Shown here piece after piece: positions 1 through 8,777 of a DNA stretch of 64,000 nt. The stretch is from an uncultured Caulobacter sp. (GTDB taxonomy: Bacteria > Pseudomonadota > Alphaproteobacteria > Caulobacterales > Caulobacteraceae). The notes under the pieces were generated by a model that was not told where the DNA came from, made no database searches, and saw only the letters and a list, made by a program, of their open reading frames with translations. The DNA lies in the NCBI GenBank assembly GCA_937925635.1, contig CALALX010000003.1:20066-84065 (forward strand), written 5' to 3'. The position numbers and the translations under genes were made by a program. How positions within the stretch are numbered: position 1 is the stretch's first letter; the number at the start of each line of letters is the position of its first letter.

Positions 1-201
1 TTCTCGCCCTACCCGGGCTTTCAGCCCGCGGCCGGGGCGCTGGGCGAGTACAACGGCAAGTTCATGGCCCGCCAGTTCGTGCTGCGCGGCGGCGGCTGCG
101 CCACCCCGCCCGGCCACACGCGGGCCAGCTACCGCAACTTCTTCCACCCCCACCAGCGCTGGATGTTCTCCGGCGTCAGGCTCGCGAAGGACCTCGCATG
201 A
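1..201 (+). CDS. egtB: EgtB-like ergothioneine sulfoxide synthase, C-terminal end (cut by window start)
   Basis: Only the last 66 residues are present. They read as the end of the formylglycine-generating-enzyme-like sulfatase-modifying fold of EgtB (motifs YNGKFMARQFVLRGG, then SYRNFFHP and WMFSGVRLAKD). EgtB couples hercynine to a thiol donor in ergothioneine synthesis and uses non-haem iron. The stop overlaps the egtD start in an ATGA junction at 198-201, so the two are translationally coupled. The partner gene makes the assignment firm, although the N-terminal DinB domain cannot be checked here. Confidence 0.85.
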   Translation, partial: FSPYPGFQPAAGALGEYNGKFMARQFVLRGGGCATPPGHTRASYRNFFHPHQRWMFSGVRLAKDLA

Positions 202-1151
202 ACAAGCCCGTCGCCCTGACCGCCGATCTGCAGCGGGCCCTGTTCGCCGAGGACCTGATCGAGGGGCTGTCGGCGAACCCAAAGGCCACGCCGCCAAAGT
301 GGTTCTACGACGCCGAGGGGTCGGCCCTGTTCGGCGAGATCACCCGGCTGCCGGAATACTATCCGACCCGCACGGAACAGGGCCTGCTGTCGTCGATCCG
401 CGAGGACATCGGTCGCCACGTCGGCCCCGGCCGCGCCGTGGTCGAGTACGGCGCCGGCTCGGCGGACAAGGCCATCCTGCTGCTTCAGGGACTGGATCGG
501 CCGCGGTCCTACGTCTGCGTCGAGATCGACCCCGACGCGGCGCGCCGCACGGCCGACGCGGTCGGCGAACGCTTTCCCGAATTGCCGACGAAGGGTGTCG
601 CTGGCGACTTCACCGCGCTTGACGGCATGACCCCGGCCGGTCCGGAAGGCGCGCGCCTGGGCTTTTTCCCTGGGTCGACGATCGGGAACTTCGATCCGGG
701 CGAGGCGGCGGTCCTGCTGGCCGACATGCGCGAACACCTGGGTCAGGGCGCGCAGCTGCTGATCGGCGCCGACCTGGTCAAGGACCGCGATGTGCTGGTC
801 CCCGCCTACGACGACGCGGCCGGCGTGACGGCGGCCTTCAATCGCAACCTGCTCGTCCGGGCCAACCGTGAGTTGGGCGCCGATTTCGACGTCAAGGCCT
901 TCGCCCACGAGGCCCGCTGGAACCTCGGCGCTTCGCGCATTGAGATGCACCTGCGCGCCACGCGGCCGATGACGGTCCATATCCACGACCGCGCCATCGC
1001 CTTCGCCGAGGGCGAGACCCTCCACACCGAGAGCTCGTACAAATACACGCGCGAATCCCTCGCCGCCCTGGCGCAGGCCGGCGGCTGGTCGCTGGAGACG
1101 GTCTGGACAGACCCCAAGGGCTGGTTCGCGCTGGCGCTGCTGGAGAGCTAA
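198..1151 (+). CDS. egtD: L-histidine N-alpha-methyltransferase EgtD
   Basis: This 317-residue protein matches the EgtD family, which trimethylates histidine to hercynine with SAM, the first step of ergothioneine synthesis. The SAM-binding loop is visible as VVEYGAGSADKA near residues 81-92, followed by an acidic VEID strand. The family hallmark start (TPPKWFYDAEGSALFGEIT) lies near residues 32-50. The length is typical. The ATG overlaps the egtB stop by four bases, forming an egtBD operon. Its stop overlaps the stop of the convergent thioesterase gene. Confidence 0.95.
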   Translation: MNKPVALTADLQRALFAEDLIEGLSANPKATPPKWFYDAEGSALFGEITRLPEYYPTRTEQGLLSSIREDIGRHVGPGRAVVEYGAGSADKAILLLQGLDRPRSYVCVEIDPDAARRTADAVGERFPELPTKGVAGDFTALDGMTPAGPEGARLGFFPGSTIGNFDPGEAAVLLADMREHLGQGAQLLIGADLVKDRDVLVPAYDDAAGVTAAFNRNLLVRANRELGADFDVKAFAHEARWNLGASRIEMHLRATRPMTVHIHDRAIAFAEGETLHTESSYKYTRESLAALAQAGGWSLETVWTDPKGWFALALLES

Positions 1152-1966
1152 CCCCGCGGCGGCGTGTGGATCATATGGCCGCCGCCGCTGGCGAGCAGGC
1201 GCCCGTCCTCGCTCCAGACCCGGCCGAGGCCGTGGATCAGGCCGTTGTGCGATTCCTCGGACCGGGCGTCGCTGAGCAGCCAGTCGACGCCGCCGGGGGC
1301 GTGATGGAACCAGACCGCCAGGTCCAGGCTCGGGGCGATGTAGTTGGCTTCCGGCGGCTGGGCGCGGCGGTGGGCCGGCCACAGCGGCGTGTCGATCAGC
1401 ACCAGCATGCGGGCGCAGTCGGCGAACAGGTCGGCGGCTTCGAAGTCCTTGAACCGTTGCCACTGCAGCAGCGGCTCGCCCGCCTCGATCCGCTGGCCCC
1501 AGGGGGTCCACTTGACCGGCCGGGTCTCGAAGTTCTGCCAGAAGCGGTGCTTCGGCGCGTCCGGCGGCAGGTAGTGCTCCATCGGATGCAGCTCGGCGGG
1601 CAGAGGCGACGCCGGCATGACGGTCGCCGCCATGGCCGGGCCGTCGTCCTTGTTGGTGGTCCAGACCTGGGCGGTGAGGAACACCTTGCCGCCCTGCGAG
1701 AGCTCGACGGCCAGGCACATGGCCGACCGCCCGGCCTTGAGCACCTTCACCTCGGCCTGTGCCGGGCCGAAGGCGCCGACCGACAGGTACTGGCAACTGA
1801 AGCTGGCCGGACGATGCCCTTCGGGCGCGCGCATGCCGGCCGCCCGCAGCGCGATCGCCGCGACGTAGCCGCCGTTCGGCCCCCAGATCTCCCAGTCCTG
1901 CGAGAGATCGGCGGTTAGGACGCCGTCGGTTTCGACGACGGCGGTGTCTTCGTGGAATCGTCCCAT
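1148..1966 (-). CDS. Thioesterase family protein (double hotdog, acyl-CoA thioesterase-like)
   Basis: The protein has 272 residues. The sequence WEIWGPNGGYVAAIALRAA near residues 26-44 is the signature of the 4HBT_3/TesB-like acyl-CoA thioesterase group, in which two hotdog folds sit in tandem. A second hotdog with LDLAVWFHHAPGG is near residue 220. The expected role is hydrolysis of an acyl-CoA; the substrate cannot be told. There is no signal peptide, so it should be cytosolic. It stands alone, downstream of the leftward P450 gene, and its stop overlaps that of egtD. Confidence 0.75.
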   Translation of the reverse strand: MGRFHEDTAVVETDGVLTADLSQDWEIWGPNGGYVAAIALRAAGMRAPEGHRPASFSCQYLSVGAFGPAQAEVKVLKAGRSAMCLAVELSQGGKVFLTAQVWTTNKDDGPAMAATVMPASPLPAELHPMEHYLPPDAPKHRFWQNFETRPVKWTPWGQRIEAGEPLLQWQRFKDFEAADLFADCARMLVLIDTPLWPAHRRAQPPEANYIAPSLDLAVWFHHAPGGVDWLLSDARSEESHNGLIHGLGRVWSEDGRLLASGGGHMIHTPPRG

Positions 1967-2008
1967 GGCGCCTTCATTGCGCCGATTCCCGCTGGGGAAA
2001 GGAAGGCC

Positions 2009-3376
2009 TCAGGGGACCGGGGCGATCCGGAACCAGGGCTCGACGCTCGGAGCGGTGGTCACGCCGCCGACCGGCACCACGGTGCGCGTGTCGTCCAGCG
2101 CGAACTCGAAGCGGCTGAGCAGGGTGGCCATAACGATCGACGCCTCGGCCATGGCGAAACTGGCGCCGATGCAGATGCGCGGGCCGGCGCCGAAGGGCAG
2201 GAAGGCCGGCTCGCTGACCCAGGGCTGGGCCTTGCCGGCGAAACGATCGGGGATGAAGGCGGTTGGCTGGTCCCAGAACTTGCGGTGGCGGTGGATCACC
2301 CAAGGGCTGATCCAGACCAGCATGCCCTTGCCGAAGGTCTCGCCGCAGACCGTGTCCGGCCCCACCGCCTGTCGGATGATCAGGGTCACCGGCGGATAGA
2401 GCCGCATGGCCTCGAGCAGCGCCTGGCGCAGGCGGGGCCAGTGCTGGATGTCGTCGAGCGTCGTCACCCGCGCCGGATCGAAGGCGGCGATCTCCTGCCG
2501 CAGCCGCGTCTGTTCGGCTCCGTCGAGCGCCAGCAGGTAGCTGGTCCAGAACAGCACCCGCGAGGTCGTCTCGAACCCGGCCAGCAGCAGGGTCGCGCAC
2601 TGGTCGCGGACCTCGGCGTCGGAGAGGGGCTGGCCGGTCTCGGGGTCACGGGCGGCCAGCAGCAGGTCGAGGAGGTCGCGGTGACCCTGATGCTCGCCCG
2701 CCGCCCGGCGGTCGGCGACGATGCGGTCGACCTCCGCGAACCAGGCGCGCTGGAACCGCCGCCGGGCCCCCAGCGCGAAGCCGAAGTCGTCCTCGGTGCG
2801 GGCGTAGCCGTCGAAGATCGTCGGCCGGCCCGGTCCGGCCAGGTAGTCGCGCACCCGCTGCGCCAGCTCGCGCCGGCCGTCGACGGACAGCGAGAACAGA
2901 GCCCGCAACACCGCGTCCAGCGCGGCCTCGTGGAACGCTTCCGACAGATTGACCCGCGACTGGCCCTCAAGCCGCCCCACGAGCCCCTCCGCGGCAGCCT
3001 TGAAGTGGGGCAGCAGGCCGCCGACGCTGCCGGGCGTGAAGGCCGGGGCCAGCATCCGCCGCTGCCGCCGCCACTCTGTCCCCTCCGACAGCAGCACGCC
3101 CGCGCCGGCCAGAGGCTTGACCGGCCGCACCGACGCCATCGGCCGCACGTAGTTGGCCATGTTGGTCTGCAGGATGTGGCGGATGGCGGCGGGGTCGTTG
3201 ACCATCATGCTGTCGACGCCCAGCACCTTGCGGCGGCCCGACAGCTCGGTGAACGCGAACTCCGACCAGTTGCCCAGCGTGTTCTTCAGCGTCTCGACGA
3301 CCAGCCGCGGCGTCGACAGTTCCCCCTTGTGCACGGGCGGCGCGGGCGGAACGATCGGGCGGGCGAGGGCGTCCAT
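2009..3376 (-). CDS. Cytochrome P450
   Basis: This 455-residue protein is a bacterial P450 monooxygenase. The haem-ligand loop FGAGPRICIG is near residue 400, the I-helix AGFETT near residue 268, and the ExxR motif (EAMR) near 317. It is full length and has no membrane anchor, so it is expected to be soluble and to need external ferredoxin or reductase partners, which are not encoded nearby. The start ATG is preceded by a GGAG ribosome site. The substrate is unknown; the neighbouring thioesterase genes hint at lipid-like substrates, which is inference. Confidence 0.95.
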   Translation of the reverse strand: MDALARPIVPPAPPVHKGELSTPRLVVETLKNTLGNWSEFAFTELSGRRKVLGVDSMMVNDPAAIRHILQTNMANYVRPMASVRPVKPLAGAGVLLSEGTEWRRQRRMLAPAFTPGSVGGLLPHFKAAAEGLVGRLEGQSRVNLSEAFHEAALDAVLRALFSLSVDGRRELAQRVRDYLAGPGRPTIFDGYARTEDDFGFALGARRRFQRAWFAEVDRIVADRRAAGEHQGHRDLLDLLLAARDPETGQPLSDAEVRDQCATLLLAGFETTSRVLFWTSYLLALDGAEQTRLRQEIAAFDPARVTTLDDIQHWPRLRQALLEAMRLYPPVTLIIRQAVGPDTVCGETFGKGMLVWISPWVIHRHRKFWDQPTAFIPDRFAGKAQPWVSEPAFLPFGAGPRICIGASFAMAEASIVMATLLSRFEFALDDTRTVVPVGGVTTAPSVEPWFRIAPVP

Positions 3377-3410
3377 GGGCTCTCCGGAGCGGCTGTCGCC
3401 ACTCTACACT

Positions 3411-3505
3411 GTCATCCCGGCCGCAGCGAAGCGGAGAGCCGGGACCCAGAAAGGCCTCGCGCGGCATCGGCTGGGTCCCGGATCGCCTGCGGCGTCCGGG
3501 ATGAC
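3411..3505. repeat. Palindromic intergenic repeat (GTCATCCCGG type)
   Basis: The segment begins GTCATCCCGG and ends CCGGGATGAC, with inner complementary blocks GGGACCCAG and CTGGGTCCC. It is a large interrupted hairpin between the leftward P450 gene and the rightward gene at 3542. Such repeats are widespread in alphaproteobacterial intergenic regions. The hairpin could act as a transcript end or a stability element. Confidence 0.7.
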
Positions 3506-3541
3506 AGTTCTTTTTCGTCGGGCCTTCGCTATGAAGGCCCC

Positions 3542-4348
3542 ATGTCCAAGCCGTTCTTCGACCTGCGCGGGTCGCACAATCCGCACCGCTGGCACATGCC
3601 GCTGACGCCGCCGATCTGCGTCGGACCGCCCGAGCACCTGTTCATGTACGGCAGCATCGGCCTGGCGGCCTCGATCTCGGCGCTGGAGCAGACCTGCGGC
3701 CGACCGGTGGTCTGGGCCACGGCGCAGTACCTTTCCTACGCCCGGCCGCCGTCGGTGGTCGACTTCGATGTCTGGATCGCCAACGCCGGCAAATACACGA
3801 CCCAGGCCAGCGTGAAGGTCCACGTCGGCGAGACCGAGGTCGTCACCGTCAACGCCGCCCTCGGGGCGCGGCCCGATCCGCACGACCACCAGTGGCCGCG
3901 CATGCCCGTCCTGCCGCCGCCGGAGGACTGCGACCCGATCATGCTCTGGCCGGACGACGGCGATAACCTGAACCGCCGCATCGAGCGGCGCGCGCCCGGC
4001 GGCATGTACGACCTCGCCAAACGCACCGGCCAAATCAGCCCTGACGGCCGCATGCAGATGTGGATGCGCACGGTCGAGGACGTGCCGGTCGACGCCGCCA
4101 TGCTGGCCGTGTTCGCCGACTATGTGCCGTCGGGCTTCGGCCATTCGCTCGGCGTCTGGGCCGGCGGCAACAGCCTCGACAACACCCTGCGCGTGCTGAA
4201 GATCGTGCCGACGCGCTGGGTGCTGGCCGAGATCACCATCGCCGGCGTCCATGCCGGCGTCGGCCACGGCTCGATGAACATCTTCGCCGAGACCGGCGAG
4301 CTGATGGCCGTCGCCAGCCAGACCGTGATCCTGCGGGTAAGGAGCTAG
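3542..4348 (+). CDS. Probable acyl-CoA thioesterase-like (double hotdog) protein
   Basis: The protein has 268 residues. The ATG at 3542 is chosen because upstream sequence is repeat DNA. The first half (FMYGSIGLAASISALEQTCG, then WATAQYLSYARPPSVVDFDV) and the second half (FADYVPSGFGHSL, SLDNTLRVLKI, GHGSMNIFAETGELMAVASQ) look like two hotdog folds of the TesB-like type. The ending VASQTVILRVR is typical of hotdog thioesterases. A cytosolic acyl-CoA hydrolase is likely. Its stop overlaps that of the convergent DapA-family gene. Confidence 0.6.
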   Translation: MSKPFFDLRGSHNPHRWHMPLTPPICVGPPEHLFMYGSIGLAASISALEQTCGRPVVWATAQYLSYARPPSVVDFDVWIANAGKYTTQASVKVHVGETEVVTVNAALGARPDPHDHQWPRMPVLPPPEDCDPIMLWPDDGDNLNRRIERRAPGGMYDLAKRTGQISPDGRMQMWMRTVEDVPVDAAMLAVFADYVPSGFGHSLGVWAGGNSLDNTLRVLKIVPTRWVLAEITIAGVHAGVGHGSMNIFAETGELMAVASQTVILRVRS

Positions 4349-5223
4349 AGGCCCGCAATCACGGCCTCGAGCCGCGCCCTCAGCTCGCCCTCCAGCGGCA
4401 GGACCGGCAGCGGCGGCTGGGCCAAGGTCAGGCCGAGCGCGTTGGCCGCCGCGTAGATCGCGCGCATGCCGCCGGTCAACTTGAACACCTCCCACAGCGG
4501 GCCGAACTCGGCGTCCAGGCGGTCGGCCTCCGCGCGGTCGCCGCGTCGGGCGGCGGCGGTCAGGGCGGCGGCGCGCTGCGTGAACATCCCGCCCGCGACG
4601 CTGAACCAGGCGTCGGCGCCGGCCAGCAGGCCGTCCTTGCAGCCCCAGTCGCCGCTGTAGCCGATCGTCAGCCTCGGCGCGGCTTCGCGGTAGAGCTTCA
4701 GGTCGGCGGCGATGTCGCCCTTCGGCAGCGGCAGCTTGATCGCCGCGATGCTCGGGATCGCATCGGCCAGCCGGGCGACCAGCGCCGGCCTGAAGGTGAA
4801 GTTGGTCGTCGACGGGTTGTTGTAGATGAAGATCGGCGTGTCGGTCGCCTCGGCCACGGCCGCGAAGTGGCGGAACACCTCCTCCTCGGTCAGCGGCGTG
4901 TAGCTGACCGGGGCCAGCAACAGGCCCGCCGCGCCCTCGGCCGCCGCGTCCCTGGCCAGGGCGCGGGCTTCGTCGGTGCGCAGCGCGCCGACGCCGGCGA
5001 TGATCGGCGTGGAAGTCAGGGTCTCCGCCGCGATGGCCACCGCGCGCCGCCGCTCGTCGCGGTCGAGGAACATGTAGGTCCCAGTGCTGCCGAGCAGGCC
5101 GACCGTATCCGCCCTGCCGTCCGCGATGCGCTGCAGGATGGCGCGCAGGTCGGCCTCGATCACCCGGCCGTCCGGGGTCGCGGGCGTGATGGGAAAGGCC
5201 GACAGACCGGCGAAGCGGGTCAT
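4345..5223 (-). CDS. Dihydrodipicolinate synthase family protein
   Basis: This 292-residue TIM-barrel protein belongs to the DapA/N-acetylneuraminate lyase family. The catalytic tyrosine sits in FIYNNPSTTNF and the Schiff-base lysine in IAAIKLPLPKGD (about residue 165). The usual GTTGE motif reads GSTGT, unlike true DapA. It is therefore more likely a relative cleaving or forming another 2-keto acid than the lysine-pathway enzyme. It is monocistronic. True DapA activity is possible but not favoured. Confidence 0.8.
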   Translation of the reverse strand: MTRFAGLSAFPITPATPDGRVIEADLRAILQRIADGRADTVGLLGSTGTYMFLDRDERRRAVAIAAETLTSTPIIAGVGALRTDEARALARDAAAEGAAGLLLAPVSYTPLTEEEVFRHFAAVAEATDTPIFIYNNPSTTNFTFRPALVARLADAIPSIAAIKLPLPKGDIAADLKLYREAAPRLTIGYSGDWGCKDGLLAGADAWFSVAGGMFTQRAAALTAAARRGDRAEADRLDAEFGPLWEVFKLTGGMRAIYAAANALGLTLAQPPLPVLPLEGELRARLEAVIAGL

Positions 5224-5318
5224 GCTTAGTCCTCCGACGAGCGGCGCATACAGCCCCGCGCCGCCCGGCGGCTCAAGTCATGTCTTGCTTCGGATTGTGT
5301 CCGCGACCCGTGCAGACC

Positions 5319-6104
5319 CTACGCCATCTTCCCCGGCACCACTGGGTGGCTGCTCGACAGGCCGCCGTCGACCGCGATGGCCTGGCCGTTGACGTAGCTG
5401 GCGTCGTCCGAGGCCAGGAACAGCGCCACCTGGGCGATCTCTTCCGGCACGGCCCCGCGGCGCAGGGGGTTCAGCTGGCCGATCTTGCCCTCGGTGCCGC
5501 GCTCGCGGGCGCGGTCGAAGACGTACTGGGTCATGCCGGTCTCGGTCAGGCCGGGGCAGACGGCGTTGATACGCACGCCGGTGCCGGCCAGCTGGTTGGC
5601 CGCCGTCTGGACGATGCTGATCACGCCGGCCTTGGACGCGCTGTAGGGCATGCCGCCGGCGCCCGAGCGGATGCCGGCCACGCTGGCGGTGCAGATGATC
5701 GAGCCCTTGCCGTTGGCGACCATCAGCCGCGCCGCCGCCTGGACGGCCAGGAAGACGCCGACGGTGTTGATGCGCAGCACCTCGTGCCAGTGCTCGGGCG
5801 TCAGGTCGAACAGGCCCGGCAGGCCGCCGGAGACTCCGGCGTTGGCGAACATCACGTCGACGCCGCCGAGCATCTCGGCCGCCTCGATGGCCTTGTTGAT
5901 CACCTCAGGGGTGGCGACGTCGCCGACGATGGCCACGCCCCGGCCGCCGGCCGCGGTGACCATGTCCAGCGTCTCGTTCACCTTGTCGGACACGTCGGCC
6001 AGCACGACGGTCGCGCCGGCGGCGCTGAACAGCTTCGCGGCGGCGCGGCCGATGCCGCTGGCCGCGCCGGTGATGATCGCTGTCTTGCCTTCGAGACTGG
6101 CCAT
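5319..6104 (-). CDS. SDR family NAD(P)-dependent oxidoreductase
   Basis: This 261-residue classical short-chain dehydrogenase has the cofactor motif TGAASGIG at residues 12-19 and NAGVSGG at about 89-95. The catalytic residues are the Ser in CTASVAG and YSASK. An acidic residue (LADVSD) at the end of the second strand suggests a preference for NAD(H). The C-terminal NGQAIAVDGGLSSS is typical of the family. An AAGGGAAG ribosome site precedes the ATG. The substrate is unknown. It diverges from accA. Confidence 0.9.
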   Translation of the reverse strand: MASLEGKTAIITGAASGIGRAAAKLFSAAGATVVLADVSDKVNETLDMVTAAGGRGVAIVGDVATPEVINKAIEAAEMLGGVDVMFANAGVSGGLPGLFDLTPEHWHEVLRINTVGVFLAVQAAARLMVANGKGSIICTASVAGIRSGAGGMPYSASKAGVISIVQTAANQLAGTGVRINAVCPGLTETGMTQYVFDRARERGTEGKIGQLNPLRRGAVPEEIAQVALFLASDDASYVNGQAIAVDGGLSSSHPVVPGKMA

Positions 6105-6238
6105 GGTTCACTTCCCTTGGGTTACTTTTAAACGGATGTTTGACACGCGAGCGGCCCGGCGCCTAGCCGCGCCTTGTGCGGAAACCGCCCGCGCTCTAGG
6201 TTCGCGACCTTTCCGGGGCGGCCGGCGTTAGGCGATTC

Positions 6239-7201
6239 ATGGTCCACCACTATCTCGAGTTCGAACGGCCGATCGCCGAACTGGAAGGCAAGATCGAGGA
6301 GCTTTCGCGCCTCTCGGAGACCGCCGGGGCAGGGTCGTTCGACAGCGAGATCGACGCCCTGCGCACGCGCCTGGGCCAGCTGCGCCGCGAGTCCTACGCC
6401 GCCCTGACGCCCTGGCAGAAAGCCCAGGTGGCCCGCCATCCCGAGCGCCCGCACTTCGTGAACTACCTGGACGGGCTGATCGAAGAGTTCGTCGAGCTGC
6501 GCGGCGACCGCAAGTTCGCCGACGACCAGGCGATCATGGGCGGCCTCGGCCGCTTCCGCGGCATGCCCGTGATGGTGATCGGCCAGGAGAAGGGGCACGA
6601 CACCACCACCCGCCTGAAGCACAACTTCGGCATGGCCAGGCCTGAAGGATACCGGAAGGCCGTGCGTCTGATGGACATGGCCGAGCAGTTCAACCTGCCG
6701 GTGCTGACCTTCGTCGACACCGCCGGCGCCTATCCGGGTCTCGGCGCCGAGGAGCGCGGCCAGGCCGAGGCGATCGCCCGCGGCACCGAACGGTGCCTGA
6801 CCCTCAAGACCCCCATGATCGCCACGGTCACCGGCGAGGGCATGAGCGGCGGCGCCATCGGCATCGCGGCCGGCAACAAGGTTCTGATCCTCGAGCACGG
6901 CATCTATTCGGTGATCAGCCCCGAGGGCGCAGCCTCGATCCTGTGGCGCGACGGCGCGCGGGCCAAGGACGCGGCCGAGCAGATGCACATCACCGCCCAG
7001 GACCTGATCAAGACCGGCGTCGTGGATCGGATCATCGACGAGCCGGCCGGCGGCGCCCATTCGGACCCCGAGACCACGGTCCAGGCCGTCGGCGACGCGA
7101 TCGAGGAGGAGCTGCGGGCCCTCTCCGAGCTGACCCCGGACCAGCTGCTGAAGCAGCGCGCCGACCGTTACTACGCCATCGGTCGCCAGGGCCTGTCCTG
7201 A
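6239..7201 (+). CDS. accA: Acetyl-CoA carboxylase carboxyltransferase subunit alpha
   Basis: This 320-residue protein is AccA, which with AccD transfers the carboxyl group from carboxybiotin to acetyl-CoA to make malonyl-CoA for fatty acid synthesis. The N-terminal FERPIAELEGKIEEL helix is diagnostic. Also present are the conserved FVDTAGAYPGLGAEERGQAE block, GEGMSGGAIGIAAGN and YSVISPEGAASILWRD. The length matches the family. It is transcribed alone, converging on the gene at 7206 only four bases downstream. Confidence 0.97.
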   Translation: MVHHYLEFERPIAELEGKIEELSRLSETAGAGSFDSEIDALRTRLGQLRRESYAALTPWQKAQVARHPERPHFVNYLDGLIEEFVELRGDRKFADDQAIMGGLGRFRGMPVMVIGQEKGHDTTTRLKHNFGMARPEGYRKAVRLMDMAEQFNLPVLTFVDTAGAYPGLGAEERGQAEAIARGTERCLTLKTPMIATVTGEGMSGGAIGIAAGNKVLILEHGIYSVISPEGAASILWRDGARAKDAAEQMHITAQDLIKTGVVDRIIDEPAGGAHSDPETTVQAVGDAIEEELRALSELTPDQLLKQRADRYYAIGRQGLS

Positions 7202-7205
7202 CGTC

Positions 7206-8024
7206 TCAAGCGAAGAGCTCGGCCAGCTTCTCGCGGCTCCGCTCGAAGGCCTTCTGACGGAAAGAGACATAGGGGGCCGCCGCGGCGGCTCCGAACGCCA
7301 GCGCGGCGGTGCTGATGACCACGCCCGCGGCGAGGCCGGAAAGCAAGAACACGGCAACGAACGCCGGTGTCGCTGCCTCCGCGATTCCGCCGCCGTCCTT
7401 GAAGGGCGCCGCGACGACTCCGATCAGCGCCATCAGGAGGGAGTAGAGGATGAAGGCTCCCGCCAAGATCGCGATGCGGCTCAGGAGCAGAAAGCCGAAC
7501 AGACCGAAGCGATAGTTCTCGCTGATCCCGGCGCTGCGCCCGAAGGCGCCGAAGCCGGCCTTGTCGATCACCAAGGCAGGCACCGTCATGCAGAAGAACA
7601 CCGCCACGAGAATGCCCGGGAAGATGAAAAAGAGGGTGCCGATGTAGGTGGCGATGAGGGTCAGAATGACGATGAAACCAGACGGGAAGGCGTACCGCCA
7701 GCCGGCGGACCAGGCGTCCTTGAGGCCGGCCTTTCGCCCTTCCAGGCGGCAGAGGCCGCCGTAGGCGCCTAGCGCCTGGCTCAGGCCGATCCAGAAGACC
7801 CCGGCGATGATCGCGAATATGACTCCGGCGACGGTCAGCGCCGTGGCAGGCTGGCCTTCGGCGAACGCGCCGCCCAGGTAGGCGAGCAGCTGCACCGCGC
7901 CGAGCGCGATCCATGCGGCCATCTGGATGACCGTGAAGACGACGAAGTTGTGGGCGATGATGCCGAACGCGTGCGCGAACGCGCCGCCGACCGTGAACGA
8001 TCGGCTCGTACTCTGCAGATCCAT
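7206..8024 (-). CDS. Multi-pass membrane protein, function unknown
   Basis: This 272-residue protein has about six hydrophobic segments (near residues 24-50, 63-88, 115-150, 180-205 and 225-255). The central GIGLSQALGAYGGL-like and FPGILVAVFFCMTVPALVIDK features resemble the membrane domain found in glycerophosphodiester phosphodiesterase-type and DUF975-like proteins, in which conserved proline-glycine segments kink the helices. No catalytic motif is seen. It is not in an operon. The resemblance is recalled rather than searched. Confidence 0.7.
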   Translation of the reverse strand: MDLQSTSRSFTVGGAFAHAFGIIAHNFVVFTVIQMAAWIALGAVQLLAYLGGAFAEGQPATALTVAGVIFAIIAGVFWIGLSQALGAYGGLCRLEGRKAGLKDAWSAGWRYAFPSGFIVILTLIATYIGTLFFIFPGILVAVFFCMTVPALVIDKAGFGAFGRSAGISENYRFGLFGFLLLSRIAILAGAFILYSLLMALIGVVAAPFKDGGGIAEAATPAFVAVFLLSGLAAGVVISTAALAFGAAAAAPYVSFRQKAFERSREKLAELFA

Positions 8025-8138
8025 GAACGCCCCCTACTGCCCGGCACGACTCTAGGGCGAGCAGTCGCCGGCGCCAAGCACCGGTCGTGACGCCGGGCCC
8101 GGGCGCCAGATTGTCGCAGGCCCTGAGCCTACCCGTTG

Positions 8139-8147
8139 CATTAACCA
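8139..8147 (+). promoter_or_regulatory. Candidate CtrA half-site (CATTAACCA)
   Basis: CATTAACCA lies 37 bases ahead of the response-regulator start. The same nine bases occur upstream of fliI and, on the other strand, upstream of ctrA in this window. They match the TTAACC part of the CtrA consensus. No second half at the canonical spacing is seen, so the call is tentative. Confidence 0.35.
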
Positions 8148-8183
8148 CCCGCCGATAGCCTGCGACAGGGGCAGGAGCGCGGC

Positions 8184-8777
8184 GTGCCGGAATCCATCGA
8201 ACCGGGGGAGAGGAAGGCGGGGCCGAGCCTCAACCCGAGCGCCGTGTTCAATCTGTCCAAGGCCGTGGTCATGGTCGTGGACGACGAGTCGTTCTCCCTG
8301 CGCCTCACCACCCAGATGCTGCTCGGGTTCGGCGTGCGCACCCGCTACTCGTGCGAGTCCGCCGACGAGGCGATGACGACGCTGAAGGCGCATCCTGTCG
8401 ATCTTGTGATCGTCGACGCCGAGATGCCGGGCAAGGACGGCTACGATCTGGTCCGCTGGCTGCGTCGCTCCGGCCTCGACAACGCCTGGTCGCCAGCCCT
8501 GATGGTCAGCGGCCACACGCCCGAGTCCAAGGTCGCCAAGGCCCGCGACTGCGGCGCCAACTTCATCGTCGCCCGCCCGCTGACGGCCGCCTTGTTACTG
8601 GATCGGATTCTGTGGGTCGCCAAGGACGTCCGCGGCATGCTGGAAACGAGCACCTACTCCGGCCCTGACCGCCGATTCAGGGAGCTGGGCCCGCCAGAGG
8701 GCGTCGCCGAGCGCCGGGCGGACATTCTGAGCCAGGGGGGGCTCGAAAGCCTCGAAGATGGAAGGTTGAAGGCATGA
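8184..8777 (+). CDS. Single-domain response regulator with altered switch lysine
   Basis: This 197-residue protein starts with GTG; an AGGAG site lies six bases upstream. A receiver domain covers about residues 25-145, with acidic residues D33/D34, phosphoacceptor D78 (VIVDAEMPG) and switch S109. The conserved lysine of the KP motif is Arg131 (VARPL). No output domain follows, only a charged tail of about 50 residues. It overlaps the next gene by four bases (ATGA). It probably works in a phosphorelay or by protein contact; the partner is not known. Confidence 0.85.
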   Translation: MPESIEPGERKAGPSLNPSAVFNLSKAVVMVVDDESFSLRLTTQMLLGFGVRTRYSCESADEAMTTLKAHPVDLVIVDAEMPGKDGYDLVRWLRRSGLDNAWSPALMVSGHTPESKVAKARDCGANFIVARPLTAALLLDRILWVAKDVRGMLETSTYSGPDRRFRELGPPEGVAERRADILSQGGLESLEDGRLKA